Assembly (NCBI GenBank): GCA_022071955.1
Contig: JAJVIM010000007.1
Location: 124,001-188,000 of the forward strand
Length of the DNA: 64,000 nt
Source of the DNA: Anaerolineae bacterium
GTDB lineage: Bacteria > Chloroflexota > Anaerolineae > 4572-78 > J111
Direction of reading: 5' to 3'
In this document: piece after piece, positions 19,037 to 27,859 of the stretch
Layout: the number at the start of each line of letters is the position of its first letter
How positions within the stretch are numbered: position 1 is the first letter of the stretch
Position numbers and translations under genes: made by a program
Notes under the pieces: model-generated
What the model was told of the DNA's origin: nothing
Databases searched by the model: none
Seen by the model: the letters and a program-made list of their open reading frames with translations, nothing else

Positions 19037-22000
19037 TTAACTCGATTCGGCGGCGGGTTGCGGGGTCGATTCGGTGGCGTTGCCGCCAAACAGGTCGGGC
19101 GGCATCCAGCCGATAATTGTGCCCACCACAATCAAAATAACAATCAATAAATGGGCCAGACTCAGGCTGTCGATCATTTGCCGGGCCGGGCCAACCGTCC
19201 GCCGGCCGGCCTCGATGGCCGCCGCGCCGTTGATGCCGGTGATCAACCCGTCGAGCTGTTCGCTGGCGCGGTAGGGGGCCAAAAACGGTTCGGCGGTGGC
19301 GCTGGCCGCGGCCAGCAAATATCTTCGCTCGGCTTTGGGCGGCAGCGCTACCTGCATCTGCTCTATCCACCAACGGGCGGTGGCCGGGTTGTCGGCCAGA
19401 GTGAGCACTACGCTGACATCGCCAATATTTTTAACATCGTCCCAGCCGGCGTGATCGGCCAGCGGGGTTTTATCAATAAAATCAGCCCGGGCAGACAGGC
19501 TTATCTCGCCCGCCGCCAATTGGCGCACCGCCGCCACCTGCCCCGGCAGATAGCCCAGGTTGATCACCTGCTCGCCGTATGACTCGCCTCTTTCAGCCAG
19601 CAGGGTCTCGATAGTTTGCTGCGCGAGGGGCGCGCCTTCCGGCTCAAGGCTAACCACGATCAGCCGCATCCCCTGCCCCGTCAGTCGCCCCAAAAGAGCT
19701 TCGGTCAGCGGCTGCATTTCGCCCTGCGTACCCGGGCTGTAATCCACAGAAACCAGCGCCACCGCGCCGGGCTGCTGCAAATCGATGATGCCCAGTTGCT
19801 CGCTGATAAGCTGGCGGCGCTGGCTGTCGAGTACGTCGCTGAAGTCACGGGACGGCTCGGTGAGCGGGCCGCCTTCGGCATTTTGCCAGCCAAACAACAG
19901 GGGCAGGGCCACCACGGCCATAAAAATCAGGTACAGAACGGCGCTGGAGGCGCGCCGGATTATTTTATCCTGCAACGAAACCGGCCGGGGCAGCGCCGCC
20001 GGCTGCGGCGGCAGCGTGGCAATTTCGTAAAACTGCTGGGCAGCCCGGGCCAGTTGGTCAACCGTTTCCCCGGTTTCGGTGGCGGGGATGACCACTTTTT
20101 CTGCGGGCAGCAGGGTAGAGAGACCGCCCAGCATGCCGGTGGTTTCGGCCGCTCCGGGGGAGGGCATTTCTTCGCCGGTGGGTTGAACGGTATCGAGCCA
20201 GCGCCGGGTGCGGCGGGTGGCAAACGCGCCACCGTCCGCCGTAGCAGATGTGGCCACAGCCGGTCCCGCCGGGCGCTGGCCACTGGTATCGGAAGTAGTA
20301 ACTAATGGTGAATCCCCCGCTACCGTGGCCGGTAGCTCCTCAGGGAGGGACTCACCCTTAGATTTTTTTGGCGAATCGTCCTCCGCCGCGGCGCTATCCG
20401 GGGGTTTTGGCGGTGGACTGCCCGGCGGTTTTTCGGCGCGCTCCCCGGCCGACCAGTCCGGTGCAGCTTTTCCGCCCGGCTGGCTCAGTTTGGCTTTGGG
20501 GAAAATATCAGTGTCATCAACATCTTCCAGCAGCCAGGCGGGGGTTTCCAGTTCATCGAGAGAAGCAGCCCCCAGCCAGTCGGGAATCACCAACTCGTCG
20601 TCATCGCCAAAATCCAGTTCGTCCGCGGCAGCGGAGTCGTCGCCGGAGTCAAGGTTGTCAATCCAATTAGGCGCTTCCTCGTCTTCGGCCGCGGGTGCCG
20701 TTGAAAATGACAAATCTGTCAGCCAATCGGGCGTATCGTCCTCGGCCGCCGCTGGCTGGCGTGATGGTTCGGGACTGGTGTTTGGCAGATCAAGCAGCCA
20801 GTCCGGGATGTCGTTGTCGGCTTCAGTCTCCGCAATTGGGTCACCTTCGTCCGTGTCCCCCGAATCAGTCAACCAATCGGGCGTATCCGCCGAGTCATCA
20901 GCTTCTTCAGCGTCCGTGTCCGTCTCGGGCCAGTCCGAACTCTCGTCATACGCCGCGGCCACCGGCTTGCGCAACCCGGCCAGCCAATCCGGCATTTCGA
21001 TGTCTTCGCCGGCTTCGGTTGCCTCCGCTTCGGCTTCATCGGGCATTTCAGCCAACCAGTCGGGGGATTCAATTTCTTCGTCCGCTTCGACCTCTGCCTC
21101 TTCCAGCTCAAGCTCGGCCGGGGCAGCGAATTTGAGCCAGTCCGGCTTGTCGTCGCCGGCTTCCTCCGCTTCAGCGGCGGGCAGTTCGGCCAGCCAGTCC
21201 GGCATTTCGATGTCTTCGTCGGCTTCCGCTTCGGCCTCGCCCGGCAGTTCGGTCAACCATTCGGAGGGTTCAACCTCCTCTTCCGCTTCGACCTCTGCCT
21301 CTTCCAGCTCAAGCTCGGCCGGGCCGGCGAATTTGAGCCAGTCCGGTTTGTCGTCGCCGGTTTCCTCCGCTTCAGCGGCGGGCAGTTCGGCCAGCCAATC
21401 GGGCATTTCGATGTCTTCGTCGATTTCCGCTTCGTCCGCTTCGCTCTCTGCTTCTTCCAACTCAGGCTCGGCCGGGCCGGCGAATTTGAGCCAGTCCGGC
21501 TTGTCGTCGCCGGTTTCCGCTTCAGCGGCGGGCAGTTCGGCCAGCCAGTCCGGCATTTCGATGTCTTCGTCGGCTTCGGCTTCTTCCGCTTCGCTCTCTG
21601 CTTCTTCCAACTCAGGCTCGGCCGGGCCGGCAAACCTGAGCCAGTCCGGCTTGTCATCGGCGGCTTCCGCTTCGGCGGCGGGCAGTTCGGCCAGCCAATC
21701 CGGCATTTCGATGTCTTCGTCGGCTTCGGCTTCTTCCGCTTCGCTCTCTGCTTCTTCCAACTCAGGCTCGGCCGGGCCGGCAAACTTTAGCCAGTCCGGC
21801 TTGTCGTCGCCGGTTTCCGCTTCGGCGGCGGGCAGTTCGGCCAGCCAATCGGGCATTTCGATGTCTTCGTCGATTTCCGATTCTTCCGCTTCGCTCTCTG
21901 CTTCTTCCAACTCAGGCTCGGCCGGGCCGGCAAACCTGAGCCAGTCCGGCTTGTCGTCGCCGGCTTCCTCCGCTTCAGCGGCGGGCAGTTCGACCAGCCA

Positions 22001-24034
22001 GTCCGGCATTTCGATGTCTTCGCCGGTTTCGGCTTCTTCGGTTTCGGTAGCGGGTAGTTCGGCCAGCCAATCCGGCATTTCGATGTCTTCGTCGATTTCC
22101 GCTTCGTCCGCTTCGATTTCTGCCTCTTCCACCTCAAGCTCGGCCGGGCCGGCAAACTTTAGCCAGTCCGGCTTGTCATCGGCGGCCTCCGCTTCGGCGG
22201 CGGGCAGTTCGGCCAGCCAGTCCGGCATTTCGATGTCTTCGCCGGTTTCGGCTTCTTCGGTTTCGGTAGCGGGTAGTTCGGCCAGCCAGTCCGACATTTC
22301 GATGTCTTCGTCGGCTTCGGCTTCTTCCGCTTCGACTTCTGCCTCTTCCAGCTCAGGCTCGGCCGGGGCAGCGAATTTGAGCCAGTCCGGCTTGTCGTCG
22401 CCGGCCTCCGCTTCAGCGGCGGGCAGTTCGGCCAGCCAATCCGGCATTTCGATGTCTTCGCCGGTTTCGGCTTCTTCGGTTTCCGCTTCGGCTTCATCGG
22501 GCAGTTCGACCAGCCAGTCCGGCATTTCGATGTCTTCGCCGGTTTCGGCTTCTTCGGTTTCCGCTTCGGCTTCATCGGGCAGTTCGGCCAGCCAGTCCGA
22601 CATTTCGATGTCTTCGTCGGCTTCCGCTTCTTCCGCTTCGACCTCTACTTCTTCCAGCTCAAGTTCGGCCGGGCCGGCAGATTGAAGCCAGTCGGGCATT
22701 TCAAGCTCTTCCTCGGCTTCCTCCGTTTTGGCTTCAACGTCGCCGGGCTGTTCGGCCAGCCAAGCGGGTATTTCTAATTCTTCGTCGGCCCCGGCCTCAA
22801 CTTCCTCCGTTTCCGTTTCGCTCTCGTCCAGCGCGTCCACCGGCAACGTGGCCCGCAGCCCGGACATCCAGTCGTTTTCGTCGGTTTCGGGCGGCTCGAT
22901 GAGAGTTGTGTCGGCTTGAGGCGTTTCTGAAAATTCCGCCAGCCAATCCGGTTCATCCTCGAGTTCTGCCCGCAGCTCCTGTTCCTCAACAAGGTCATCA
23001 GTTTCTTCAGCCGGCACAGCACCCAAACTCGATAACCAGTCGGGCACATCGGAGTCGTCAAGCGGACCTTCGACGGCTGTTATGGTTTCGTCCGCCTGCT
23101 CCGCCGCCAGCCAGTCGGGAATATCGGCATTTTCGGCATCAGCACCGGGCAAATCGGTAAATGGTGAACCAATCAAGGTTTCTTCCGTATCGACGGGTGG
23201 CGACTCGGCTTCAGAAATCCAGTCCGGCACTTCCCAATCGGTTATATCGGCGGTAGCAGCCTGATCAGCCGCCTCACCTTCCGCTGCCGGTGTGGCTCCG
23301 GCCGCAGGCGGCGCCATGTCCGACAGCCAATCGGGTATATCAAATTCCTGCGCTTCGTCCGCAGGAGCTTCCAACTCTTCAGCCTGAGGCGGGGCAGCTA
23401 CCTCGCCGGTGATCCAGTCGGGAAGGTCATCAAGATCGGGTTCCGGTTGCAAATCGGCGGGCGCCAGTTCACCGGCAGAGGCCGGCGACAGGTTATCATT
23501 GAGCCAATCCGGAATATCCAGATCGTCGTCGCCAGCGTCTTCCACATATGCTTCGCGGCCGGTCACGGGCGGCGCGGCCGGCTCAGAAAGCCAATCTGGA
23601 ATATCATCAGCCTCGGCGCTCTCCGCGGCTGGCCCGGCTCCGATACCGGCCAGCACATCGTCTATTGAGCCGGAACCTGGCTCATCAACCGGCGCAGCTC
23701 CCCATTCCACAGACGTCGCGGCGCGGTCTGTGGGCGCGGCCGGCGGCCCTTCTTCGGCCATATATTCCAGCAGCGCCGATAACTCGGCCGACTCCTCCGC
23801 GGGGGGCGGGGCCGATGCGGCCGCCCGGGGAGCCGGTGGAAAGTCCTCCGGCTCATCATCCTGCAGGCCGATGAGCCGGCCCTCGGCTTCACCATATTTG
23901 CCCAAAAGCATGCGCAGCCAGTCTGGAACACGCTCGGTGGCTTTTTTGGCCGGGACTGCCGGCAACTGAGCCGATGACCCAAGCCGGCTCAACTTTTTTG
24001 GTTTTTTCTGCTGTGATCTATTTTCGTCAGCCAT
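19037..24034 (-). CDS. Giant acidic P-D-W-L repeat protein with membrane-anchored C-terminal domain
   Basis: A 1665-residue protein. A short basic start (K-K-P-K-K-L) is followed by a roughly 1150-residue, strongly acidic, low-complexity region with more than thirty D-W-[LI] tryptophan motifs, mostly [IMKV]-P-D-W-L. Residues about 474-1022 contain 13 copies of D-I-E-M-[PS]-D-W-L and 8 copies of D-D-K-P-D-W-L-[KR]-F-A spaced by Glu/Ala stretches. A Ser/Pro linker leads to one transmembrane helix (about 1363-1383), an alpha/beta domain of about 230 residues starting V-A-L-V-S-V-D-Y-S-P-G, and a final helix (about 1625-1646) before G-W-M-P-P-D-L-F-G-G. The acidic part is probably cytoplasmic and disordered, the domain between helices outside. 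Spacing to neighbours is 3 and 4 nt. It may act as a multivalent docking chain through its Trp motifs. Confidence 0.85.
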   Translation of the reverse strand: MADENRSQQKKPKKLSRLGSSAQLPAVPAKKATERVPDWLRMLLGKYGEAEGRLIGLQDDEPEDFPPAPRAAASAPPPAEESAELSALLEYMAEEGPPAAPTDRAATSVEWGAAPVDEPGSGSIDDVLAGIGAGPAAESAEADDIPDWLSEPAAPPVTGREAYVEDAGDDDLDIPDWLNDNLSPASAGELAPADLQPEPDLDDLPDWITGEVAAPPQAEELEAPADEAQEFDIPDWLSDMAPPAAGATPAAEGEAADQAATADITDWEVPDWISEAESPPVDTEETLIGSPFTDLPGADAENADIPDWLAAEQADETITAVEGPLDDSDVPDWLSSLGAVPAEETDDLVEEQELRAELEDEPDWLAEFSETPQADTTLIEPPETDENDWMSGLRATLPVDALDESETETEEVEAGADEELEIPAWLAEQPGDVEAKTEEAEEELEMPDWLQSAGPAELELEEVEVEAEEAEADEDIEMSDWLAELPDEAEAETEEAETGEDIEMPDWLVELPDEAEAETEEAETGEDIEMPDWLAELPAAEAEAGDDKPDWLKFAAPAEPELEEAEVEAEEAEADEDIEMSDWLAELPATETEEAETGEDIEMPDWLAELPAAEAEAADDKPDWLKFAGPAELEVEEAEIEADEAEIDEDIEMPDWLAELPATETEEAETGEDIEMPDWLVELPAAEAEEAGDDKPDWLRFAGPAEPELEEAESEAEESEIDEDIEMPDWLAELPAAEAETGDDKPDWLKFAGPAEPELEEAESEAEEAEADEDIEMPDWLAELPAAEAEAADDKPDWLRFAGPAEPELEEAESEAEEAEADEDIEMPDWLAELPAAEAETGDDKPDWLKFAGPAEPELEEAESEADEAEIDEDIEMPDWLAELPAAEAEETGDDKPDWLKFAGPAELELEEAEVEAEEEVEPSEWLTELPGEAEAEADEDIEMPDWLAELPAAEAEEAGDDKPDWLKFAAPAELELEEAEVEADEEIESPDWLAEMPDEAEAEATEAGEDIEMPDWLAGLRKPVAAAYDESSDWPETDTDAEEADDSADTPDWLTDSGDTDEGDPIAETEADNDIPDWLLDLPNTSPEPSRQPAAAEDDTPDWLTDLSFSTAPAAEDEEAPNWIDNLDSGDDSAAADELDFGDDDELVIPDWLGAASLDELETPAWLLEDVDDTDIFPKAKLSQPGGKAAPDWSAGERAEKPPGSPPPKPPDSAAAEDDSPKKSKGESLPEELPATVAGDSPLVTTSDTSGQRPAGPAVATSATADGGAFATRRTRRWLDTVQPTGEEMPSPGAAETTGMLGGLSTLLPAEKVVIPATETGETVDQLARAAQQFYEIATLPPQPAALPRPVSLQDKIIRRASSAVLYLIFMAVVALPLLFGWQNAEGGPLTEPSRDFSDVLDSQRRQLISEQLGIIDLQQPGAVALVSVDYSPGTQGEMQPLTEALLGRLTGQGMRLIVVSLEPEGAPLAQQTIETLLAERGESYGEQVINLGYLPGQVAAVRQLAAGEISLSARADFIDKTPLADHAGWDDVKNIGDVSVVLTLADNPATARWWIEQMQVALPPKAERRYLLAAASATAEPFLAPYRASEQLDGLITGINGAAAIEAGRRTVGPARQMIDSLSLAHLLIVILIVVGTIIGWMPPDLFGGNATESTPQPAAESS
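20970..22620 (-). repeat. Coding tandem repeats of the P-D-W-L protein
   Basis: Imperfect tandem units of about 150 bp, many with a shorter variant of about 75 bp, built around a conserved block that encodes D-I-E-M-P-D-W-L-A-E-L-P. Blocks differ at third positions and by indels in multiples of three, so the array is translated and under frame constraint. Unit number is likely to vary between strains and may be collapsed in short-read assemblies. Confidence 0.85.
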
Positions 24035-24037
24035 GGT

Positions 24038-24688
24038 TTAATCCGTGTATGGCCGGTCTGCACCAAAAAGCACGCGCAAACCGGTCGCTATGGTACCCAA
24101 CGCCACGCCCAGCAAAATACCGCGCACGCCGGCCAGGGTGGGAACATTCAATATCCACTCTTTAATCACCGGGAATTCTGACCAGAGGTAGATTCCCAGC
24201 GGAACTTGTCCAAGCAATACAATTACGGCAAACAGCACCAGAAAAAATGTTTCCAGATTACGGATTCTAAACGCTCTGAATGCCGCCGACGCCAGAAAGA
24301 GCGCCAACAGCGCAAAAAAAGTAGCCTCGAGGGGTTGCAAAATGTAGCTAAAAATAAAGCGGCTGCCCGCCGAATCCGGCCCACTGAGCAACCCCACAAT
24401 CACGGTTATCAGCAGGGCAACCAGCAAAACGGCGCTGTAAATGGCCTCGGGTTTTTGGGCCTGGATTTTGTGAACATGAACCGTGACCACATTGAAAAAG
24501 CCCAAAAACAGAGCAAACGCAGCAATAATCGCCGCCCAGCTCACCATCAAATAAGCAATGCCGTTAATGGCCAACGCCAGCCCAAACAGATCACTGGCCC
24601 ACTGCGAGACAAACACATCGGCCAGAACAAACAACCCTACGGCAATCGCTACTACGGTTACCAACGTGCGGCCAACTCTGCTAAACAT
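24038..24688 (-). CDS. Polytopic membrane protein of the MutL operon
   Basis: A 216-residue protein with about six hydrophobic segments starting directly at residue 8 (V-T-V-V-A-I-A-V-G-L-F-V-L-A-D). Loops carry H-V-H-K-I-Q-A-Q-K-P-E, G-P-D-S-A-G-S-R-F and R-A-F-R-I-R-N. G-P-D-S-A-G also occurs in the other polytopic protein (18361-19032), which suggests that the two are distant relatives placed either side of the repeat protein. It lies 3 nt after the DUF6754 gene and 3 nt before the repeat gene. Confidence 0.78.
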   Translation of the reverse strand: MFSRVGRTLVTVVAIAVGLFVLADVFVSQWASDLFGLALAINGIAYLMVSWAAIIAAFALFLGFFNVVTVHVHKIQAQKPEAIYSAVLLVALLITVIVGLLSGPDSAGSRFIFSYILQPLEATFFALLALFLASAAFRAFRIRNLETFFLVLFAVIVLLGQVPLGIYLWSEFPVIKEWILNVPTLAGVRGILLGVALGTIATGLRVLFGADRPYTD

Positions 24689-24691
24689 GGC

Positions 24692-25444
24692 CTACCACCA
24701 CCCCAGTGAAGCCAAAACAACGCCGGCCAGCATAGCCAGCGCCACACCCCAGCGCATGGTATCCTGGGTTAATAAACTGCTCACGTGGGCCGGATGCTTT
24801 TGCAGATAAGCGCCCGCCGCGTAAATTTCTTCACCCAGCAAAACTTCCTGCGCCGTGGTGTACACAAACGGCAGGGTATTGGGATCGCTGGCCCCGCCAA
24901 CCTGGGCAATACCGCGCTGGGCGGCGGCTTCACCCATCAGCAAATATTCATCACCAAATTTACCCACCATTACATTTGCGTGAACCTGATCGGTGCTGAG
25001 CAGGCTCATCACCCCGGCAGCATAAGCCGCCGGCTGGGGGGCCTGCCAGCGCACGCTGCGGTAAGCATCCTCAGCGCCGCGACTATCGTTACCGTGGGGC
25101 GCGCGCAGCCGGTTTTGAGCAAATAACATTACGGTTGGGTTGGCCATAGAAACGGTGGGATGTACCCCGGTGATGGCCGCGCGCTGCGCCATATGATCCA
25201 GCACAGCCAGGCCGGCCAGACTGTCGGCGGTGGAGGCATTGGTCATACCGCCAATCCCCAACGACAGGTGCAGCGGCCGGCCGGTTTCTATGGCCTGGCT
25301 GGCCATGCCGTTGAGCGAGTCAAAGGCCGGGATTTTTCTGAATTTTGGGATGTGGCCGGCTCTGACTCGGGATAAAAAAACCAGAAACAGGGCCACAAAC
25401 AAGAGCAGCACCACCGCTGCCACAATAACCGCCTCGTGACTCAT
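24692..25444 (-). CDS. DUF6754-like membrane protein
   Basis: A 250-residue protein with a single N-terminal helix (about 5-24), a soluble domain of about 190 residues, and one C-terminal helix (about 228-248). The soluble domain has G-R-P-L-H-L-S-L-G-I-G-G, an A-S-T-A-D-S-L-A-G-L helix, P-T-V-S-M-A-N-P-T and L-L-G-E-E-I-Y-A-A-G-A-Y-L; this matches my memory of the DUF6754 family, whose function is unknown. ATG 25444 overlaps the upstream stop (TGATG); GTG 25447 is the alternative. Confidence 0.75.
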   Translation of the reverse strand: MSHEAVIVAAVVLLLFVALFLVFLSRVRAGHIPKFRKIPAFDSLNGMASQAIETGRPLHLSLGIGGMTNASTADSLAGLAVLDHMAQRAAITGVHPTVSMANPTVMLFAQNRLRAPHGNDSRGAEDAYRSVRWQAPQPAAYAAGVMSLLSTDQVHANVMVGKFGDEYLLMGEAAAQRGIAQVGGASDPNTLPFVYTTAQEVLLGEEIYAAGAYLQKHPAHVSSLLTQDTMRWGVALAMLAGVVLASLGWW

Positions 25445-25707
25445 CACCGTTTTTCCCCAACGCCGGAGCCGTGCTCCAGCGTCACAATCAGCCGCTCAAT
25501 CTGATCAGCGTCTGCCAGCAGGTCAACCGTATGCTGGATCAGCGGCCGCGGCAAAAAGAACTCCAGCGTAGGCTGGGCAATAAGCGCCAGTTGGCTCCCC
25601 AAAAACGCCACGGGTTTATGAGCTTCGAGCAACAAAATTGCCGGCGTCGCCAGGCCCATTTGTGAGATTTTGCGGGCAAACTGGTCAACAAATGTGTTTG
25701 CGTTCAT
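25444..25707 (-). CDS. Small soluble protein leading the MutL operon
   Basis: An 87-residue, mostly helical protein: F-A-R-K-I-S-Q-M-G-L-A-T-P-A-I-L-L-L-E-A-H-K-P, then a P-T-L-E-F-F-L-P hinge and an I-E-R-L-I-V-T-L-E C-terminal helix. ATG 25707 follows GAGG by six bases; an upstream in-frame ATG at 25749 is less likely. The final stop overlaps the next start. The amphipathic helices could rest on the membrane. Conserved position at the head of the operon would be the thing to test; I do not recognise the family. Confidence 0.72.
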   Translation of the reverse strand: MNANTFVDQFARKISQMGLATPAILLLEAHKPVAFLGSQLALIAQPTLEFFLPRPLIQHTVDLLADADQIERLIVTLEHGSGVGEKR

Positions 25708-26010
25708 TGGCAACCTCTGCCCCTGGTCTCCATCGGGCAACCTGCACACTTTTGAGATAGCGTCGATGCGGCAAATAGCGATTGCATTACAGTTTGGGGA
25801 TATGTTTGACTCGGCGGCAAGGTGACGGCGCTGCGGCGCAACAGGGTATGTTTAACGCACCGGGCGTCGATGAGGGGAGAGGAAGCAACAATGAGGGTGG
25901 TTGACCGTAGCGCACCGACAGCAACGGAACGCGACAGGACGGCTGTCAATTCTGTCATAAAAAAACCATTGGGTAACAGGTTGCGCGACTATCCCATTAT
26001 GTAATGTCAC
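25708..26010 (-). promoter_or_regulatory. Long untranslated leader of the MutL operon
   Basis: About 300 bases separate the predicted start point (near 26004) from ATG 25707. Two short ORFs occur here (60 and 84 codons on opposite strands) but neither has a ribosome site, and codon use is unlike the neighbours. I see no known riboswitch. The length suggests post-transcriptional control or an unrecognised small gene. Confidence 0.4.
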
Positions 26011-26039
26011 AGTATACCATACTCACCCCATGATGTAAA
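26011..26039 (-). promoter_or_regulatory. Promoter of the MutL operon
   Basis: Minus strand TTTACA (26039-26034), 17-bp spacer, TATACT (26016-26011). It is the only good promoter upstream of 25707 and would drive the whole seven-gene unit. Confidence 0.68.
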
Positions 26040-26080
26040 GTTAACATAATAATTTATATCCCCAATATATAGGGTTGGCC

Positions 26081-26092
26081 GGGTAGCTACCC
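26081..26092. other. 12-bp perfect palindrome
   Basis: GGGTAGCTACCC, flanked by partly complementary AT-rich sequence (TATATAGGG and CCCTAAATATA), lies 28 bases beyond the stop of the helicase-associated-domain gene and 42 bases upstream of the MutL-operon -35. It could be a weak terminator stem or an operator; there is no T-run. Confidence 0.4.
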
Positions 26093-26119
26093 CCTAAATA
26101 TAGAGAGTTAGCGTAATCT

Positions 26120-27823
26120 TTATTCCAAATACCCCAGATCGATCAGAATTTGCCTGACTTTGGGCATATTTTGCGCCGGCACCAAAACGACGGTTGGCCC
26201 CACTACTTCGCCCAGCAGAGTGCGCAGCGCCGGGTGCTGGCGAAGTTCGATAAGCTGCTGGCCGGTTTCGACCCGCAGCAGCGTGGCCTGTTCCAATTTG
26301 ACGGTACCAAAACGGGTGCCCCAGGCACGCAGAGTTTCAACAACTTTGAGCGGAGTCTGGTTATTGGTAACGCGGGTGAGAAAAGCGGTTATCTGATCTG
26401 GCGTGACCCCATTTTTGAGCGCCCGGCTGATGCTGGCCCGCGTAATCTGGTAGAGGGCGCGATGAGGTTCGCGCTGTTCCAGTGTGGCGATACGGGCCAG
26501 TTGAAAGCGGTCGTACAAACTGCATTGAGCGGGCACTCTCACCCTGAACTTCTCATCGAGGCGGAGATAAACCGGCCGGGCGGGCAATTCGGCGGGCGCG
26601 GGTTGGCCGGCCAAAAAAGCTTTGCCGGCGGCGGTTACTCTGAAATAGCGCGGCGCTGCGGTTGAGTCGGCGGCTCCCACCTCGACCACGTTGAGCGTTG
26701 GCAGCAAGCAGCCGAGCACATAACGGATCAGCTCGCCTTCAACCCGGTCCCAGTGTTTAAACCCCATCAGCGACTGCCCCTGTTCATCCTGAATGTACCA
26801 ACTTTCGTAATCGCCGTTGGGCCGCTGAAAATCGGGGTCGGCGCGTTTGATGGCCGCCACAAAGTCGTCAATTGAAAACCAGCTCTCCGGCGCGCCGCCA
26901 ATTTGAGCCAGATGGTCCAAAATTTTAGAACGGGCCAGCAGCGGGCTATTTTCCCAGCCGGTGGCCTGCGGCGCCAAACCCGGCACGCGCCACAAATCAT
27001 TCCAGGTGGGGTCGGCGCGCCAGACGTTTTGCAACATAAACGCCTGCGGCGCGGCATCGGCCTGCAACCAGTCTCGCACGGCGGCGCGGTTGAGCCGCAA
27101 CCGGCCGTGACCGGTTTCAATCAGGTCGGCGCGTTGACTCAAGTGGAGCAAAAAATCCAGTTCATCGCCGGGCGAAAGGTGGGGCAAATCGGGGGGCAGC
27201 AAGGCATCAAGCAGGGCTTGCCTGTCGCCGGTGGACAGGCGGCCATGCGCCTGCAGCCGAACCGGGTGAATTTGCAGGTAAACCAGCAGGCTGAACACGT
27301 TTTCTCGCAGGCGGCCGGCGCCGGGAAAAATGTGAGCCGGCGGGCCGACGGGGTCGATTTGAAAAGGCGGGTTATTGACAGGCTGCGCCCCGGCGGGAGC
27401 AAGCAGCGGCCGGAGATCGGTGGGGACGTAAACCATTTCCTGGCCGCCCATATCTGTCACCAGAAACGCTTTATAAATGAGGCCGCGATACCACAACCCC
27501 TCGGCGGCATTGGCCGGCGACTGCCACGGCCGCTCGCGCTCCAGCCGGGAAACACCCATCGGCCTGACTACGCCAAACTGGCGGCCAAAGCGGGCCGCTT
27601 CAACCTGGCCACCGTGAGCCAGCACGTAATTTAACGCCGCCGACTCCGCCTCAGAAAGATCGTCGAGCACAATGGCGCTGGCTACCGGCGAAAGCAGTGC
27701 CTCTATCAGCTCGACAATGATTTCCATTTTATTGGAGCCGGTCAGCGGCACAGCCCGGCAATCGGCAATGGCCTGCAATAATGATGGTTCGTAATCTATG
27801 AGCGACTGGCGCAGAGATTTCAT
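26120..27823 (-). CDS. Helicase-associated-domain protein (XPB/Ssl2 C-terminal-like)
   Basis: A 567-residue protein without helicase ATPase motifs. Its C-terminal third (V-Y-L-R-L-D-E-K-F-R-V, Y-Q-I-T-R-A-S-I-S-R-A-L-K-N-G-V-T-P-D-Q-I, then L-R-A-W) matches the winged-helix Helicase_C_3 type domain found in stand-alone proteins of Actinobacteria and Chloroflexota. The N-terminal part has several wHTH-like segments (L-N-Y-V-L-A-H-G-G). A DNA-binding or repair role is likely, but unproven. ATG 27823 is preferred; no Shine-Dalgarno is present and a TATAAT ends six bases before the ATG, which suggests a leaderless mRNA. Confidence 0.78.
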   Translation of the reverse strand: MKSLRQSLIDYEPSLLQAIADCRAVPLTGSNKMEIIVELIEALLSPVASAIVLDDLSEAESAALNYVLAHGGQVEAARFGRQFGVVRPMGVSRLERERPWQSPANAAEGLWYRGLIYKAFLVTDMGGQEMVYVPTDLRPLLAPAGAQPVNNPPFQIDPVGPPAHIFPGAGRLRENVFSLLVYLQIHPVRLQAHGRLSTGDRQALLDALLPPDLPHLSPGDELDFLLHLSQRADLIETGHGRLRLNRAAVRDWLQADAAPQAFMLQNVWRADPTWNDLWRVPGLAPQATGWENSPLLARSKILDHLAQIGGAPESWFSIDDFVAAIKRADPDFQRPNGDYESWYIQDEQGQSLMGFKHWDRVEGELIRYVLGCLLPTLNVVEVGAADSTAAPRYFRVTAAGKAFLAGQPAPAELPARPVYLRLDEKFRVRVPAQCSLYDRFQLARIATLEQREPHRALYQITRASISRALKNGVTPDQITAFLTRVTNNQTPLKVVETLRAWGTRFGTVKLEQATLLRVETGQQLIELRQHPALRTLLGEVVGPTVVLVPAQNMPKVRQILIDLGYLE

Positions 27824-27829
27824 ATCGAT

Positions 27830-27859
27830 ATTATAAACACGAAATTCAAAAATTTTAAA
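27830..27859 (-). promoter_or_regulatory. Promoter for a probably leaderless transcript
   Basis: Minus strand TTTAAA (27859-27854), 18-bp spacer, TATAAT (27835-27830). The normal start point, seven bases on, is the A of ATG 27823. Confidence 0.55.

Noticed and set aside
20970..22620. Possible CRISPR-like array
   Set aside because: Units are about 75-150 bp, in frame with a long gene, with no short palindromic repeat and unique-spacer pattern and no cas gene nearby.
20208..22685. 825-codon plus-strand ORF, very Ser-rich
   Set aside because: It is the antisense of the acidic repeat gene; Glu/Asp/Ala codons of the real gene read as Ser, Ala and Gln on the other strand. It has no ribosome site.
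25704..25958. 84-codon minus-strand ORF in the leader of the MutL operon
   Set aside because: No ribosome site and composition unlike coding DNA here; kept only as a note on the leader.
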